Shown: positions 6,684 to 16,522, numbered from the stretch's first letter. The stretch is DNA of 32,760 nt from Acetobacteraceae bacterium (GCA_031291795.1 JARLIJ010000362.1:1-32760), one strand, 5' to 3'. The notes: generated by a model from the letters alone, not told the origin. Made by a program: numbers and translations.

Positions 6684-9494
6684 TCAGCGCTCCTGTTTCT
6701 TCAGCAGTGCGACGCTGAGCCCAAGCAGCACCGGAAGGGCGATGGCGAGCGGCAGGAAGCTGCCGTACAGGTCGGAGAATTGCAGCGCCTTGGAGAAGGT
6801 TCCGCGTGCGATCGTCAGGTAATGCGCGGTCGGGAAGATCGCGCCGATCAGTGCGCCGAAACCCTCCAGCGACGAGACCGGGTCGATCATGCCGGAGAAC
6901 TGCGTCGCGGGCAGGATCGTGAGCACCGCCGTGCCGAAGATCGCCGCGATCTGGCTGCGCATGAAGGTGGAGATCAGCAGGCCCAACGCCGTGGTGTCGG
7001 CAACGTACAGCAGCGTCCCCGCCGCCAGGGTCGGAAAGCTGCCTTTCAGCGGCACCCCGAACACCGTGACTGCCAGCAGCGTGAGGAACAGGAAATTCAG
7101 CAGGGCCAGCGCGATGTAGGGCAATTGCTTGCCCAGCAGGAATTCCAGCCGGGTCACCGGCGTGACGTAGAGATTGACGATCGAGCCAAGCTCCTTCTCG
7201 CGCACCACGCTGAGGGCAGCCAGCATTGCCGGGATCAGGATCAGCAGCACCGGGATCATGGCCGGCACCATGGCCACGAGGCTCTTGACGTCGGGATTGT
7301 AGCGGAAGCGGATCTCGATGGTGAACGCGTCGGGGGTGCCGGCCTGTGGCGCAGGCGCGCGCGTGGCCAGCCACAACGCGTGCATGCCCTGCACGTAGCC
7401 CTGTGCGGTTTCCGCTCGCGTCGGCATCGCGCCGTCGATCCAGGCGGCGATCTGGACCGGCCGTCCGCGGGCGAGGTCGCGCGCGAACCCCGGTGGGATC
7501 TCGATCGCCAGGCTCAGCTCGCCATCCCGCATGCGCCGGTCCAGTTCGGCATAATCGGCGATCGGCGGGTGCTGCACGAAATAGCGGGAGCCGGCGAGGT
7601 TCAGGATGTAGTCGCGGCTGGTGGTGGTCTGGTCGCGGTCCAGGACGGCGAACGGCAGGTTCTCCACGTCCATCGTGATGCCGTAGCCCATGATGAGCAT
7701 CAGGATGACGGTGCCGAGCAAGGCGAGGGTGGCACGGATCGGATCGCGACGCAGCTCCAGCGCCTCGCGTCGTGAGTAGCTGAGCATGCGGCGCGGGTCG
7801 AACCGGCGCGGCCGTGCCTGGCGCGGAGGCACCGTGGGGACGGGACCTGGGGAAACAGCATCCGGGGGCGGCGTCGGATCCGCCGGTATCTTGGTGGCAG
7901 CCCCAGGGGCAACGCCTGTATCCGGACCTGCGGCAGCCTCCTCCAGGTAGCTGATGAACGCGTCTTCGAGGGTTTGCACGCCCCGCTTCTCGAGCAGCGC
8001 AGCCGGCGCATCGCTGACCAGGACCCGGCCCGCATGCATCAGCGAGATGCGGTCGCAGCGCGCCGCCTCGTTCATGAAGTGCGTCGAGATGAAGATCGTC
8101 ACGTGATCCTGCCGCGCGAGGTCGATCATGATCTGCCAGAAGGCATCGCGGGCGATCGGATCGACGCCCGAGGTCGGCTCGTCGAGGATCAGCATCTCCG
8201 GGCGGTGGATCATGGCCACGGCGAGGGACAGCCGCTGGCGCTGTCCCAGCGGCAGGGCGTCGGGCAACGCGTCGATGATCCCGGTCAGGTCGAACCGGCG
8301 TGCCATTTCGCCGACGCGTGCGGCAATGGCGTCCGCCGGCACCTGGAACAGCCTGGCATGCAGCTCCAGGTTCTGCCGCACCGTCAGTTCGGTGTACAGC
8401 GAGAAGCTCTGCGACATGTAGCCGACGCGGCGGCGGGTCTCCAGGTCGTGCGGGTTCACCTTCTGGCCGAACAGCCAGGCTTCGCCTTCGCTCGCCGCCA
8501 GCAGGCCGGTCAGCATCTTCATCGTCGTCGTCTTGCCGCAGCCGTTGGAGCCGATGAAGCCGAAGATCTCGCCGCGGATGATGCGGAAGCTGACATGGTC
8601 CACGGCCACGAAGTCGCCGAACCGCATCGTCAGGTCATGGGCCTCGATCGCCGCCGGCGCATCGGGCGGAATATCGAGTGGCGGGATCTCCAGCACGCGA
8701 TGGCCGCGTCGCCGGTTCTCCGGCAACAGGGCGATGAAGGCGGCCTCCAGCGCGGTCGTCCCGGTCTGGCGCAGGAGCTGCGCCGGGGAGCCGGTGGCGA
8801 GGATGCGTCCGGCATCCATCGCGACGAGCCAGTCGAACCGTGCCGCTTCCTCCATGTAGGCGGTGGCGACGATCACGCTCATGCCGGGGCGGCCCTGGCG
8901 GATGCGGGCGATCAGCTCCCAGAACTGCCGGCGCGACAACGGGTCCACGCCAGTGGTCGGCTCGTCCAGGATCAGCAGTTCGGGGTCGTGGATCAGGGCG
9001 CAGCACAAACCAAGCTTCTGCTTCATGCCGCCGGACAGCTTGCCGGCCGGGCGCTCGGCGAACGGGGCGAGGCCGGTGCTGTCGAGCAGGGCGGCGATCC
9101 GCTTGGCCCGTTCGGCGGTGTCGTAGCCGAACAGGCGGCCGAAGAAGTCGATGTTCTCGAACACCGACAGCGTCTGGTAGAGGTTCTTGCCGAGGCCTTG
9201 CGGCATGTAGGCGATGTGCGGCCCCGTGTTGCGCCGGTGTGCGGCCTGCGCCATGTCGCCGCCGAGGACTTCGACCCGCCCGCCCTGCACCGCCCGGGCA
9301 CCGGCGACCAGCGCGAGCAGGCTCGATTTGCCGACCCCGTCGGGCCCGATGAGGCCCACCATGCAGCCGGCCGGTATCGTCAGCGAGATGGCCTGCAGCG
9401 CCTGGGTGGCGCCGTACCGCAATGCCACGTCGTGCAACCGTGCAACCGGTTCCGGTGCGGGCGCAGGCTGCGACGGGGTAGCGGAGGGGGTCAC
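6684..9494 (-). CDS. fused ATPase-ATPase-permease ABC protein, RbbA-like
   Basis: 936 aa, three modules in one chain. ATPase 1 (about 17-260) has Walker [10 protein letters not shown] (50-58), signature LSGGMKQ (153-159) and Walker [10 protein letters not shown] (172-180). ATPase 2 (about 283-515) has Walker [10 protein letters not shown] (315-323), a changed signature LPLGQRQ (414-420) instead of LSGGQ, and Walker [10 protein letters not shown] proline-rich linker (about 520-563) leads to an ABC-2 permease (565-936) with a large periplasmic loop and a C-terminal helix cluster. Size and order match RbbA, the E. coli ribosome-associated ATPase. It starts with GTG overlapping the adaptor stop (GTGA) and is followed at 3 bp by a second permease, so the operon encodes a full exporter. 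Whether it also binds ribosomes cannot be judged here. Confidence 0.92.
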   Translation of the reverse strand: MTPSATPSQPAPAPEPVARLHDVALRYGATQALQAISLTIPAGCMVGLIGPDGVGKSSLLALVAGARAVQGGRVEVLGGDMAQAAHRRNTGPHIAYMPQGLGKNLYQTLSVFENIDFFGRLFGYDTAERAKRIAALLDSTGLAPFAERPAGKLSGGMKQKLGLCCALIHDPELLILDEPTTGVDPLSRRQFWELIARIRQGRPGMSVIVATAYMEEAARFDWLVAMDAGRILATGSPAQLLRQTGTTALEAAFIALLPENRRRGHRVLEIPPLDIPPDAPAAIEAHDLTMRFGDFVAVDHVSFRIIRGEIFGFIGSNGCGKTTTMKMLTGLLAASEGEAWLFGQKVNPHDLETRRRVGYMSQSFSLYTELTVRQNLELHARLFQVPADAIAARVGEMARRFDLTGIIDALPDALPLGQRQRLSLAVAMIHRPEMLILDEPTSGVDPIARDAFWQIMIDLARQDHVTIFISTHFMNEAARCDRISLMHAGRVLVSDAPAALLEKRGVQTLEDAFISYLEEAAAGPDTGVAPGAATKIPADPTPPPDAVSPGPVPTVPPRQARPRRFDPRRMLSYSRREALELRRDPIRATLALLGTVILMLIMGYGITMDVENLPFAVLDRDQTTTSRDYILNLAGSRYFVQHPPIADYAELDRRMRDGELSLAIEIPPGFARDLARGRPVQIAAWIDGAMPTRAETAQGYVQGMHALWLATRAPAPQAGTPDAFTIEIRFRYNPDVKSLVAMVPAMIPVLLILIPAMLAALSVVREKELGSIVNLYVTPVTRLEFLLGKQLPYIALALLNFLFLTLLAVTVFGVPLKGSFPTLAAGTLLYVADTTALGLLISTFMRSQIAAIFGTAVLTILPATQFSGMIDPVSSLEGFGALIGAIFPTAHYLTIARGTFSKALQFSDLYGSFLPLAIALPVLLGLSVALLKKQER

Positions 9495-10558
9495 TTCGGC
9501 AGCCGCACCTGCAGGTTTGCCGGCCAGTCGACACGCGGATCGGTCCGCACATAGGCCATGCCGGGCAGGCCGGTTTTGACGTCCCGGATATACTGCTTCA
9601 GCAGGTCCGGACTGATCCGTGCCTTGACCCGGAACATCAGTTTCTGCCGCTCCTCCGCGGTCTCCACGGTCTTCGGCGTGAACTGGGCGACGTCGGCCAC
9701 GAAGGAAGCCTGGGCCGGGATGACGTATTGCGGTGCGGCATCCAGCACCAGCCGGATTTCCGTCCCGAGCGCCACGCGTCCGGCCGCCTCGGTCGGCAGG
9801 AAGAAGGTCATATAGACATCCGCGAGATCGACCATGTTCAGGACGCGCCCGCCGGCCGAGAGCACTTCCCCCGGCTGTGCGACGCGGTACTGCACACGGC
9901 CGTCGCGCGGCGAGCGCAGCGTGCTGTCGTCGATATCGGCCTGGATGCGCTGGATGGTTGCGTGCGCGGCCTCGACGGTCGACTGCGTCCGGACCACCTC
10001 CGAATGGGCGGTGTTCAACGCCGCGTCGGCAGCAGCGACCTGGGCGTTGGCGGCTGCGACGGCCGCCCGGGCACCCTGGAACGTCGCGCGGTCGTCGTCG
10101 AGCCGCTGGATCGGTGCGGCGCCGCGCGGCGCCAGTTCCTGCGACCGGGCCAGGTGGCGTTGCGCGGAGTCCAGTTCGGCTTCGCGCTGCGCCACCAGGG
10201 CCTCGGCCGCGGTCTTCTCGGCCTCGCGCTGGGTGACCTGGCTTTTGGCGGTGTCGATGCTGATGCGGGCCTGCTGCAGCTGCGCCTCCGCTTCGCGGCG
10301 CTGCGCCTCCAGCACGGCCGTGTCCATCGTGGCCAGGACCTGGCCGGCGCTGACGAAATCGCCTTCGTCTGCCAGCACCTCCGTCACCCGGCCGGCCGCT
10401 TTGGTCGCAATGTCGATCTCGACGGCCTCGATCCGGCCGTTGCCGCTGGCCAGACCGGCCGGCAATCCGCGCGGGGCGACAAGCTGCCAGGCCGAGTAGG
10501 CGCCGACGCCTGCGACGGCGACGAGCGCTAGCGTGAAGGCCCGCCTGGGAATCTGCAT
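9491..10558 (-). CDS. HlyD-family periplasmic adaptor (YhiI-like)
   Basis: 355 aa. A single N-terminal anchor ([24 protein letters not shown]) is followed by a barrel-sandwich/lipoyl half ([30 protein letters not shown], about 35-75), a long alpha-helical coiled-coil hairpin (about 76-205, rich in Ala, Gln, Glu and Arg), the second lipoyl half ([24 protein letters not shown]) and a beta-barrel domain. Such adaptors link an inner-membrane exporter to an outer-membrane channel. It is the first gene of the exporter operon and overlaps the ATPase fusion by 4 bp. ATG 10558 is chosen because the anchor starts there; an ATG at 10609 would add 17 charged residues. No outer-membrane TolC gene is in the window. 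Confidence 0.88.
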   Translation of the reverse strand: MQIPRRAFTLALVAVAGVGAYSAWQLVAPRGLPAGLASGNGRIEAVEIDIATKAAGRVTEVLADEGDFVSAGQVLATMDTAVLEAQRREAEAQLQQARISIDTAKSQVTQREAEKTAAEALVAQREAELDSAQRHLARSQELAPRGAAPIQRLDDDRATFQGARAAVAAANAQVAAADAALNTAHSEVVRTQSTVEAAHATIQRIQADIDDSTLRSPRDGRVQYRVAQPGEVLSAGGRVLNMVDLADVYMTFFLPTEAAGRVALGTEIRLVLDAAPQYVIPAQASFVADVAQFTPKTVETAEERQKLMFRVKARISPDLLKQYIRDVKTGLPGMAYVRTDPRVDWPANLQVRLPK

Positions 10559-10764
10559 TCTTGCCTGCCTCGGCACGTGGGAAGATTCGCCTGCGGCGTC
10601 CTCTCCCATGCCGGGACGGCCGGCGCCATGAGGCAGATCAATCCCCGCCGAAAGGCGACGACTCTCCCGAAACGTGATGATCGTCGATCCCCGCCGGTCA
10701 TCCCCGCTCGGACATGCCGAGGGACGGCCAGAGGGACAGTCAGACGAAAAGCCGCCGGCCGCCC

Positions 10765-10780
10765 CCCCGGGATACCGGGG
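10765..10780 (-). terminator. hairpin after purB
   Basis: CCCCGG-GATA-CCGGGG is a perfect 6-bp stem with a tetraloop, 25 bp past the purB stop (minus strand), and a TTTT follows 14 bases further on that strand. A larger inverted repeat, GTCATCCCCG (10697-10706) against CGGGGATGAC (10776-10785), spans the same gap. The 247-bp gap must also hold the promoter of the exporter operon, which I cannot place. Confidence 0.45.
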
Positions 10781-10805
10781 ATGACGGGCCGCGCTCGCCG
10801 GCCTG

Positions 10806-12143
10806 CTACGCCGCGCCGAACACCCGCTCGAACACCCGGTCCACCGACCTCAGGTGCAGGGCCGGGTCCATCGCGGCATCCAGCGTCTCGGCCGGCACGC
10901 GCTCCGCCACTGCCGGGTCGGCCAGCAGGTTCTCGCGGAAGCTGCGCCCGCCGACGGTGCCGAGCCGGGTCCAGGTCTCCATCGCGCAGCGTTGCACGAT
11001 GCGGTAGGCGTCTTCGCGCAGGATGCCGGATTTGGTCAGTGCCAGCAGGACCTCGCCCGAGTGCACCACGCCGCCCAGGCTCTCCAGGTTCGCCTTCATC
11101 CGCTCCGGGTAGACCACCAGCCGCTCCATCATCCCGGCCAGCCGGCCCAGTGCGAAGTCCAGCGTGACCGTGGCATCCGGGCCGATCATCCGCTCCACGC
11201 TGGAGTGGCTGATGTCGCGCTCATGCCACAGCGTCACGTTCTCCAGCGCCGGCACCACGGCGCTGCGCACCATGCGGGCCAGGCCCGTCAGGTTTTCGCT
11301 CAGCACCGGGTTGCGCTTGTGCGGCATCGCCGACGAGCCTTTCTGGCCCGGATGGAAGAACTCCTCGGCCTCCCGCACTTCGCTGCGCTGCAGGTGGCGC
11401 ACTTCGGTGGCCAGCCGCTCGATGCCGCTGGCGATCACGCCCAGCGTGCAGAAGAACGCGGCGTGCCGGTCGCGCGGGATGATCTGCGTCGACACCGGTT
11501 CGGCGCGCAAACCGAGCTTCTCGGCGACGTAGTCCTCCACCGAGGGATCCAGGTGCGCGAAGGTCCCGACCGCACCGCTGATCTGGGCCACCGCGACCTC
11601 GGCCCGCGCCGCTACCAGCCGTTCCCGGTTGCGGGCGAACTCCGCATAGTGGCCGGCGAGCTTCAGGCCGAACGTGGTGGGTTCGGCGTGGATGCCGTGG
11701 CTGCGCCCGATCGTGAGGGTGTATTTGTGCTCCAGCGCGCGCGCCTTCAGCGCCGCCAGCACCGCGTCCAGGTCGGCCAGCAGCAGGTCCGCCGCCTGGG
11801 TCAACTGGACCGACAGGCAGGTGTCCAGCACGTCGGAGCTGGTCATGCCCTGGTGCACGAAGCGGCTGTCCGGCCCGATGCCCTCGGCGAGCCAGGTCAG
11901 GAACGCGATCACGTCGTGACGCGTTTCCCGCTCGATCGCGTCGATCCGCTCGATTTCGGCGGCGTTGATGCCGGCGAGTTTCGCGTCGCCCTTGGTGCGG
12001 ATGGTGCGGGCGGCTTCCGCGGGAATGGCGCCGATCTGCGCCATGCCTTCGGCCGCCAGGGCCTCGACCTCGAACCAGATGCGGTAGCGGTTCTCGGGCG
12101 CCCAGATCGCCGCCATCTCGGGCCGTGAATAACGAGGGATCAT
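10806..12143 (-). CDS. purB: adenylosuccinate lyase
   Basis: 445 aa cytosolic enzyme of purine synthesis. It removes fumarate from SAICAR in the de novo pathway and from adenylosuccinate in AMP formation. The sequence is a complete fumarase/aspartase-superfamily member: opening [32 protein letters not shown] (101-109), the catalytic His region [10 protein letters not shown] (146-155), and the superfamily signature [11 protein letters not shown] (269-279) on the flexible catalytic loop. ATG 12143 begins the family-typical N-terminus; the open frame continues upstream only because it runs antisense to terC. It is divergent from the TerC-like gene; a probable promoter lies 45 bp upstream of the start codon. 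Not clustered with other purine genes here. Confidence 0.97.
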   Translation of the reverse strand: MIPRYSRPEMAAIWAPENRYRIWFEVEALAAEGMAQIGAIPAEAARTIRTKGDAKLAGINAAEIERIDAIERETRHDVIAFLTWLAEGIGPDSRFVHQGMTSSDVLDTCLSVQLTQAADLLLADLDAVLAALKARALEHKYTLTIGRSHGIHAEPTTFGLKLAGHYAEFARNRERLVAARAEVAVAQISGAVGTFAHLDPSVEDYVAEKLGLRAEPVSTQIIPRDRHAAFFCTLGVIASGIERLATEVRHLQRSEVREAEEFFHPGQKGSSAMPHKRNPVLSENLTGLARMVRSAVVPALENVTLWHERDISHSSVERMIGPDATVTLDFALGRLAGMMERLVVYPERMKANLESLGGVVHSGEVLLALTKSGILREDAYRIVQRCAMETWTRLGTVGGRSFRENLLADPAVAERVPAETLDAAMDPALHLRSVDRVFERVFGAA

Positions 12144-12187
12144 CGCGGTCTTGTCCGTTTGCGTGATGGCTTTACGTACTGAGGGGC

Positions 12188-12216
12188 CAGCTAGACCCCG
12201 TTCCGGCGTTTGACAA
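12188..12216 (-). promoter_or_regulatory. probable purB promoter
   Basis: On the minus strand, TTGTCA (12216-12211) is followed after exactly 17 bases by TAGCTG (12193-12188), a fair sigma-70-type match. On the plus strand the same place reads TTGACA (12210-12215), a possible -35 for the divergent TerC-like gene, although no convincing -10 follows at the right distance. Confidence 0.4.
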
Positions 12217-12251
12217 GCGCCACCCGCCTGATTCGCCGGAGAGCCTGCCGT

Positions 12252-12848
12252 ATGGACGTCGCCACGCTGACCACGGACCTCGCCGCGCTGGCGCAGGTGG
12301 TGATGATCGACATTGCGCTGGCGGGCGACAATGCGGTGGTGGTGGGCATGGCGGTGGCCGGCCTGCCGTCCAAGCAGCGCCGGGCCGCGGTGCTGCTGGG
12401 CGTGGCAGGCGCCACCGGCATCCGCATCATCCTGGGCGTGGTGGCGCTGGAGCTGCTGGCGGTGATCGGGCTGCTGCTGGCCGGTGGGCTGCTGCTGCTC
12501 TGGGTGTGCTGGCGCATGTATCGGGAGCTGCGTCGGCCGCACCATCAAGCCGCCGCCCCGGCCCGCAAGACGCTCGGCCAGGCGATGCTGCAGATCATCC
12601 TGGCCGATCTGTCGATGTCGCTCGACAACGTCCTCGCCGTCGCGGGGGCCGCGCATGGCCGCACCTGGATCCTCGTGCTCGGCCTGATGCTGTCGGTGGT
12701 GCTGATGGGCATCGCCGCCAACCTGATCGCCAAGGTGCTGGAGCGGCAGCGCTGGATCGCCTGGATCGGGTTGCTGATCGTGCTGTACGTTGCGCTGCAG
12801 ATGATCTGGCATGGCGGGTTCGAGGTCGCGGGCGCGTTGAAACACTGA
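12252..12848 (+). CDS. TerC/YjbE-family integral membrane protein
   Basis: 198 aa with about six to seven transmembrane helices. The paired acidic membrane motifs of the TerC superfamily are both present: MIDIALAGDNAVVVGMA (D20, D26, N27) and LADLSMSLDNVLAVAGA (D119, D125, N126), arranged as two inverted repeats joined by a polar loop (about 88-108). Family members such as Alx and MeeY/MeeF export Mn2+ or metallate secreted proteins, so a role in metal, probably manganese, homeostasis is likely. ATG 12252 is preferred, preceded by CGGAGAG. The leader is short, with no room for a manganese-sensing yybP-ykoY riboswitch. Confidence 0.85.
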   Translation: MDVATLTTDLAALAQVVMIDIALAGDNAVVVGMAVAGLPSKQRRAAVLLGVAGATGIRIILGVVALELLAVIGLLLAGGLLLLWVCWRMYRELRRPHHQAAAPARKTLGQAMLQIILADLSMSLDNVLAVAGAAHGRTWILVLGLMLSVVLMGIAANLIAKVLERQRWIAWIGLLIVLYVALQMIWHGGFEVAGALKH

Positions 12849-12939
12849 TCGGGCGTGCCGGAAGATTGGTTGCGCGGGACGAGTGAATCAGGCACATGAG
12901 CGAACGCTGCCCCAACAATCTGCAAGGCCCCTCCGGACG

Positions 12940-13830
12940 ATGCGCGACATCCGCTCGATCATCCGCCGTATCCTGCTGTCGGTTTTCCTGCTGTCGCTGA
13001 TCGCCGGTACCGGAACGTTCTACTTCGTGCTGCACGACCGTGCCGTGCAGCAGGCCGAGGAACAGGCGCGCACCCTGCTCGCCACCGCGCTCGCCGTGCG
13101 CAGCTACACCAACGAACACATCCTGCCGAAGCTGTCCCAGCTGCCCCCGACCACGTTCAATGAGGAGACGGTGCCGTCGTTCGCCGCGCAGACCGTGTTC
13201 CGCTCCCTGGGCGGCCAATCCAGCGGCTACACATACCGGGAGCCAGCGCTGAACCCGACCAGCCCGGCGGATCGCGCCTCGGCGTTCGAGATCGATCTGA
13301 TCCGCCAGTTCCGCGACCGCGACACGCTGACCGAACTGACCGGCGTGCATGACAGCGGTACCGAGCGGCTGTTTTATGTGGCGAAGCCGATGCGGATCAC
13401 CAACGCCGCCTGCCTGATCTGCCACGACACGCCCGAGCGTGCGCCGCCCGCGATGCTGGCACGCTACGGCAGCGCCAACGGGTTCGGCTGGCAGCTCAAC
13501 GAGGTGATCGGGATCCAGCTGCTCACCGTGCCGGTGACGCGCCAGTTCAGCGGGCTGATGACGTTGACGGCCTACCTCGCCGGCGGCCTGCTGCTGATCT
13601 TCACGCTGTGCTACGCGGCACTGTCCGCCACGCTGGATGCGCTGCTGGTGCAGCCGCTGAAATCGCTGGCGACCGCGGCCGATGCGGCGAGCGTGTCGGG
13701 CGGCCATGCGGTGAGCGTGCCGCGCGGGGCGGCCTCTGAACTCAGCTCGATCGCCGCGGCCATCGAACGCCTGCGCCGCAGCCTGGCCCGCAGCATGGCC
13801 CAGCTCGGCCGCGACGACTCGGCGCGATAA
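12940..13830 (+). CDS. Tll0287-like (DUF3365) haem sensor with HAMP, no output domain
   Basis: 296 aa. Layout: TM1 (about 10-31), periplasmic domain (32-205), TM2 (206-228), then a HAMP-like segment (229-281; VQPLKSLATAADAAS ... ASELSSIAAAIERLRRSL) and the end of the protein. The periplasmic part ends in a CLICH motif (C158, C161, H162; 13411-13425), a single c-type haem attachment site followed by DTPERAPPAM, as in Tll0287/DUF3365 sensors that bind haem and may sense redox state or gases. No kinase, cyclase or chemotaxis domain follows the HAMP. The next gene, 13 bp on, is a mechanosensitive channel, so the sensor may act on it. An in-frame GTG at 12883 would add 19 residues. Confidence 0.82.
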   Translation: MRDIRSIIRRILLSVFLLSLIAGTGTFYFVLHDRAVQQAEEQARTLLATALAVRSYTNEHILPKLSQLPPTTFNEETVPSFAAQTVFRSLGGQSSGYTYREPALNPTSPADRASAFEIDLIRQFRDRDTLTELTGVHDSGTERLFYVAKPMRITNAACLICHDTPERAPPAMLARYGSANGFGWQLNEVIGIQLLTVPVTRQFSGLMTLTAYLAGGLLLIFTLCYAALSATLDALLVQPLKSLATAADAASVSGGHAVSVPRGAASELSSIAAAIERLRRSLARSMAQLGRDDSAR

Positions 13831-13843
13831 AAGGGAGGGGCCG

Positions 13844-15334
13844 ATGAGCGGGCACGTCTCCATGCGGCTGGGCTGGCCGATCGCGCTGGCGCTGCTGGCC
13901 ACCGCCGCTTGGCTGCTCGCCTCCGTCGGCCACACCGACCCGCTGCTCGGGCTGCCGGACGCCCAGACGGCGCTGGATGCGGTGACCGAAATCGCCGGCG
14001 GCATCGCGGCCGTGCTGTTGCTGGGCCGGCTGGTGCTGGGCGTCGCCGGCACGCAGACCACCGGGTTTCATCGCGCGATCATCCATTTGCTGCTGACCTT
14101 CGTCGTGTCGTTCCTGGTGATGCGGCATTTCGGGTTCGACCTGCGCGCGATCCTGGCGACTTCGGCGATCCTGACCGCGGCGGTGGGGTTCGCCATGCAG
14201 CCGACCCTGGGCACCATGATCGCCGGCTTCACGCTGCACCTGGACGGCATCGTCAAACCGGGCGACGGGATCATGTACGACGGCGAGCTGGTCCGCGTCG
14301 TGTCGATGAACTGGCGATCGGTCACCGCACGGCGCAAGGACAATACGCTGGTGATCTTCCCGAACAGCCAGGTCTCCGACCGCGTCACGGAAGTGTTCCG
14401 CAACGGCGCCTCGCTGCGGGTCACCAGCACGTTCTACGCGCCGTTGAACGTGCCGCCGCAACGGGTCTCGGCCCTGGTCACCGATGCGGTGTCCGACTTC
14501 GCATTGGTCGACACGACGCGGCCGGTGGCGGTCGGGCCGCTTGGGTTCGAGCTGACGCAGGCGGCGATTCGCTACCGGCTGCGCTATTCCATCCTCGATC
14601 CGTTCGAGAAAGGCGACGTGGAGATGGAGCTGCTGCGGCGGCTCTGGTACGTGTTCCAGCGCAACGAGATCCTGCTGCCGGTGTCGCGCCTGTTCGGCGA
14701 TCCGCGCGGGCTGTCGGTGCCGACGATGGACCGGCCGATGCTCGCCGGCTGGACCCAGGCGGCGCTGGCGGCCGGCGGCGCGTTGCAGCTCGGCGCGGAT
14801 GCGGCGGCCGCGATGGAGGCGCTGGGGCGCGAGGGAAGGCTGCTGCTCTACGCCCCGGACGAGCGGCTGGTGCTGCCGGATGGCATGGATGCGTGGCGGT
14901 TCCTGCTGGTGCATGGGCGGGCGGTGGACTCGCACGAATACGGCCTGGACGAGGCCGATCCCCGCCGCCCCACGCTGCCCGCCTGGTCGCTGGGGCCGGA
15001 CGCGTCGGTGCGGCGGGTGGCGGAGCGCCTGGCGCGGCATATCGGCCCGTACGCCGAGATCGCGGTCCGGCGTGCGGCGCGGGCGACCTCGGACCTGTCG
15101 GCGCTATGCCACGCGGTGGCGAAGGAGATCGACGACCCGAAGGAACGGACCCGGTTCCTGGCCGAGGTCGCGCCAGGGGATGACGCGGCACACGGGCCGG
15201 GGCTGGTGTTCCGCGCGCGGCGGAATGCGGCGGGGGCGCTGATCTGCCACCTGGCGCTGCGGGCGCAGGGGGAGGTGGCGGTGATCGCAATCCCGCCCGG
15301 GTTGCTGGACGCGGCCCGGCGGGCGGCGGAGTAG
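13844..15334 (+). CDS. MscS-family channel with extended C-terminal regulatory region
   Basis: 496 aa. Four hydrophobic segments occupy residues 10-125. The MscS core follows: pore-lining helix and gate region ILATSAILTAAVGFAMQPTLGTMIAGF (103-129), then HLDGIVKPGDGIMYDGELVRVVSMNWRSVTARRKDNTLVIFPNSQ, the beta domain signature. After the usual MscS end (about 285), residues 305-365 contain L-x-YAPDERLVLPDG...LLVHGRAV, which resembles a degenerate cyclic-nucleotide-binding fold, and residues 390-442 carry ERLARHIGPYAEIAVRRAAR...RTRFLAE, a module I also recall at the C-termini of signalling proteins. The start has a good ribosome site (GGGAGGGG). It is co-transcribed with the haem sensor gene upstream. 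Confidence 0.85.
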   Translation: MSGHVSMRLGWPIALALLATAAWLLASVGHTDPLLGLPDAQTALDAVTEIAGGIAAVLLLGRLVLGVAGTQTTGFHRAIIHLLLTFVVSFLVMRHFGFDLRAILATSAILTAAVGFAMQPTLGTMIAGFTLHLDGIVKPGDGIMYDGELVRVVSMNWRSVTARRKDNTLVIFPNSQVSDRVTEVFRNGASLRVTSTFYAPLNVPPQRVSALVTDAVSDFALVDTTRPVAVGPLGFELTQAAIRYRLRYSILDPFEKGDVEMELLRRLWYVFQRNEILLPVSRLFGDPRGLSVPTMDRPMLAGWTQAALAAGGALQLGADAAAAMEALGREGRLLLYAPDERLVLPDGMDAWRFLLVHGRAVDSHEYGLDEADPRRPTLPAWSLGPDASVRRVAERLARHIGPYAEIAVRRAARATSDLSALCHAVAKEIDDPKERTRFLAEVAPGDDAAHGPGLVFRARRNAAGALICHLALRAQGEVAVIAIPPGLLDAARRAAE

Positions 15335-15344
15335 CGGCAATCGC

Positions 15345-15377
15345 CTGAAGCGGGAAGGGTCAGGGCGCTGCCCCAAC
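15345..15377 (+). terminator. nested hairpin after mscS-like gene
   Basis: CTGAAG (15345) pairs with CTTCAG (ending 15377), inside it GGAAGG with CCTTCC, and inside that GGGC-GCT-GCCC. The hairpin begins 11 bp past the stop. Part of it (CAGGGCGCTGCCCC, ACCTTCC, TTCAG) recurs near 29673-29720, so it belongs to a dispersed intergenic repeat. Confidence 0.6.
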
Positions 15378-15453
15378 CTTCCTTCAGCCGATCACTCTCG
15401 ACAGGCGGCGCCGGCGATTCCACGGTGCAGGTGGTTTCGCATGGAGGAAACGC

Positions 15454-16506
15454 ATGGCCGACAATCCGCGCTGGACGCGCCGTCCCGAGGGCTCGACCTG
15501 GGGCGATTTCGGGCCCGACGACGAACTGGGCCGCCTGAACCTGGTCACCCAAGAGAAGGTGTTGCAGGGCATTGCCGAGGTGAAGCTCGGGAAAACCTTT
15601 TGCCTGTCGCTGCCGCTGGATTATCCCGGCGGCAACGTCATCAACCCGCGCCGCACGCCGCCGGTGCTGAAGCCGACCGAACGCAACGGGCGGCCAAATA
15701 TGAACTATCCCCTGCGCTGCGACGATCCGACTGCGCTCGATATTGTCTGCGACGACCAGGTCTTGCTGACGCTGCAGTATTCCACGCAATGGGACAGCCT
15801 GTCGCATGTCGGGCAGATGTTCGACGTGGACGGCGATGGCAAGCCCGAGGATGTTTTCTACAACGGCTTCCAGGCCGGGCGCGATATCATCGGCCCGGTC
15901 TATTACGACGCGAAGGGCAACCAGACGCGGTCCAACCTGCCGTCGGGCGCGCGGCGCCTGGGGGTGGAGAACATGGCCAAGGCCTGCGTGCAGGGTCGCG
16001 CGGTGATGATCGACCTGGAGGCGCATTTCGGTCGCACAGGCCACATCGTCGGCTACGACGACCTGATGCGCGTGCTGGATGCTGACAAGGTCGAGGTGAC
16101 GCCTGGCGATTTCGTCTGCATCCGGACGGGGTTCGCGCAGTTGCTGCTGGACATGAACAAGCAGCCGGACCCGAAAGTGCTGTTCTCGACGACGTCCGCG
16201 CTCGACGGCCGCGATGCGCGCTTGCTGCGATGGGTTACCGACAGCGGCGCGGTGGCGTTGCTGGCCGACAACTACGCGGTGGAGGCGGCACCCGCGCGGC
16301 CATGCGCCGACGACTACTGCGCCACCTTGCCGCTGCACGCCCATTGCCTGTTCAAGCTTGGATGTTACCTGGGCGAAATGTGGTACCTGACGGAGCTGGC
16401 GGATTGGCTGCGGGCGAATGGGCGGAGCCGGTTCCTGCTGACCGCCCCGCCGTTGCGGTTGCCCGGTGCGGTAGGGTCTCCGGCGACACCGGTCGCGACG
16501 GTCTGA
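15454..16506 (+). CDS. cyclase-family hydrolase (kynurenine formamidase-like)
   Basis: 350 aa, cytosolic. Pfam Cyclase-type protein: residues 110-120, STQWDSLSHVG, correspond to the HxGTHxDxPxH metal site, with Gln-Trp replacing the first His pair as in the larger bacterial subfamily; the second site appears as LPLHAHCLFKLGCYLGEMWYLTELA (293-317; H295, H297, E308). The family includes arylformamidase KynB and isatin hydrolase, which use Mn or Zn to open amide or lactone bonds. No tryptophan-degradation genes are nearby, so the substrate is open. ATG 15454 follows a good ribosome site (GGAGGAAA at 15443-15450). A perfect hairpin follows 16 bp after the stop codon. Confidence 0.85.
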   Translation: MADNPRWTRRPEGSTWGDFGPDDELGRLNLVTQEKVLQGIAEVKLGKTFCLSLPLDYPGGNVINPRRTPPVLKPTERNGRPNMNYPLRCDDPTALDIVCDDQVLLTLQYSTQWDSLSHVGQMFDVDGDGKPEDVFYNGFQAGRDIIGPVYYDAKGNQTRSNLPSGARRLGVENMAKACVQGRAVMIDLEAHFGRTGHIVGYDDLMRVLDADKVEVTPGDFVCIRTGFAQLLLDMNKQPDPKVLFSTTSALDGRDARLLRWVTDSGAVALLADNYAVEAAPARPCADDYCATLPLHAHCLFKLGCYLGEMWYLTELADWLRANGRSRFLLTAPPLRLPGAVGSPATPVATV

Positions 16507-16522
16507 TGCGGGGTGGGGACAG

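Noticed and set aside
7974-9554. 526-codon plus-strand frame opposite the ABC ATPases
   Set aside because: Antisense shadow of two ATPase domains whose Walker motifs are intact on the minus strand.
12144-12845. Long in-frame N-terminal extension of purB on the minus strand
   Set aside because: It is antisense to the TerC-type gene, is rich in His/Gln/Arg, and the family N-terminus [10 protein letters not shown] begins exactly at 12143.
15844-15873. DVDGDGKPED resembling a calcium-binding EF-hand loop in the cyclase-family protein
   Set aside because: Only half of the 12-residue ligand set fits, and a similar DGDG segment is usual in this cyclase subfamily.
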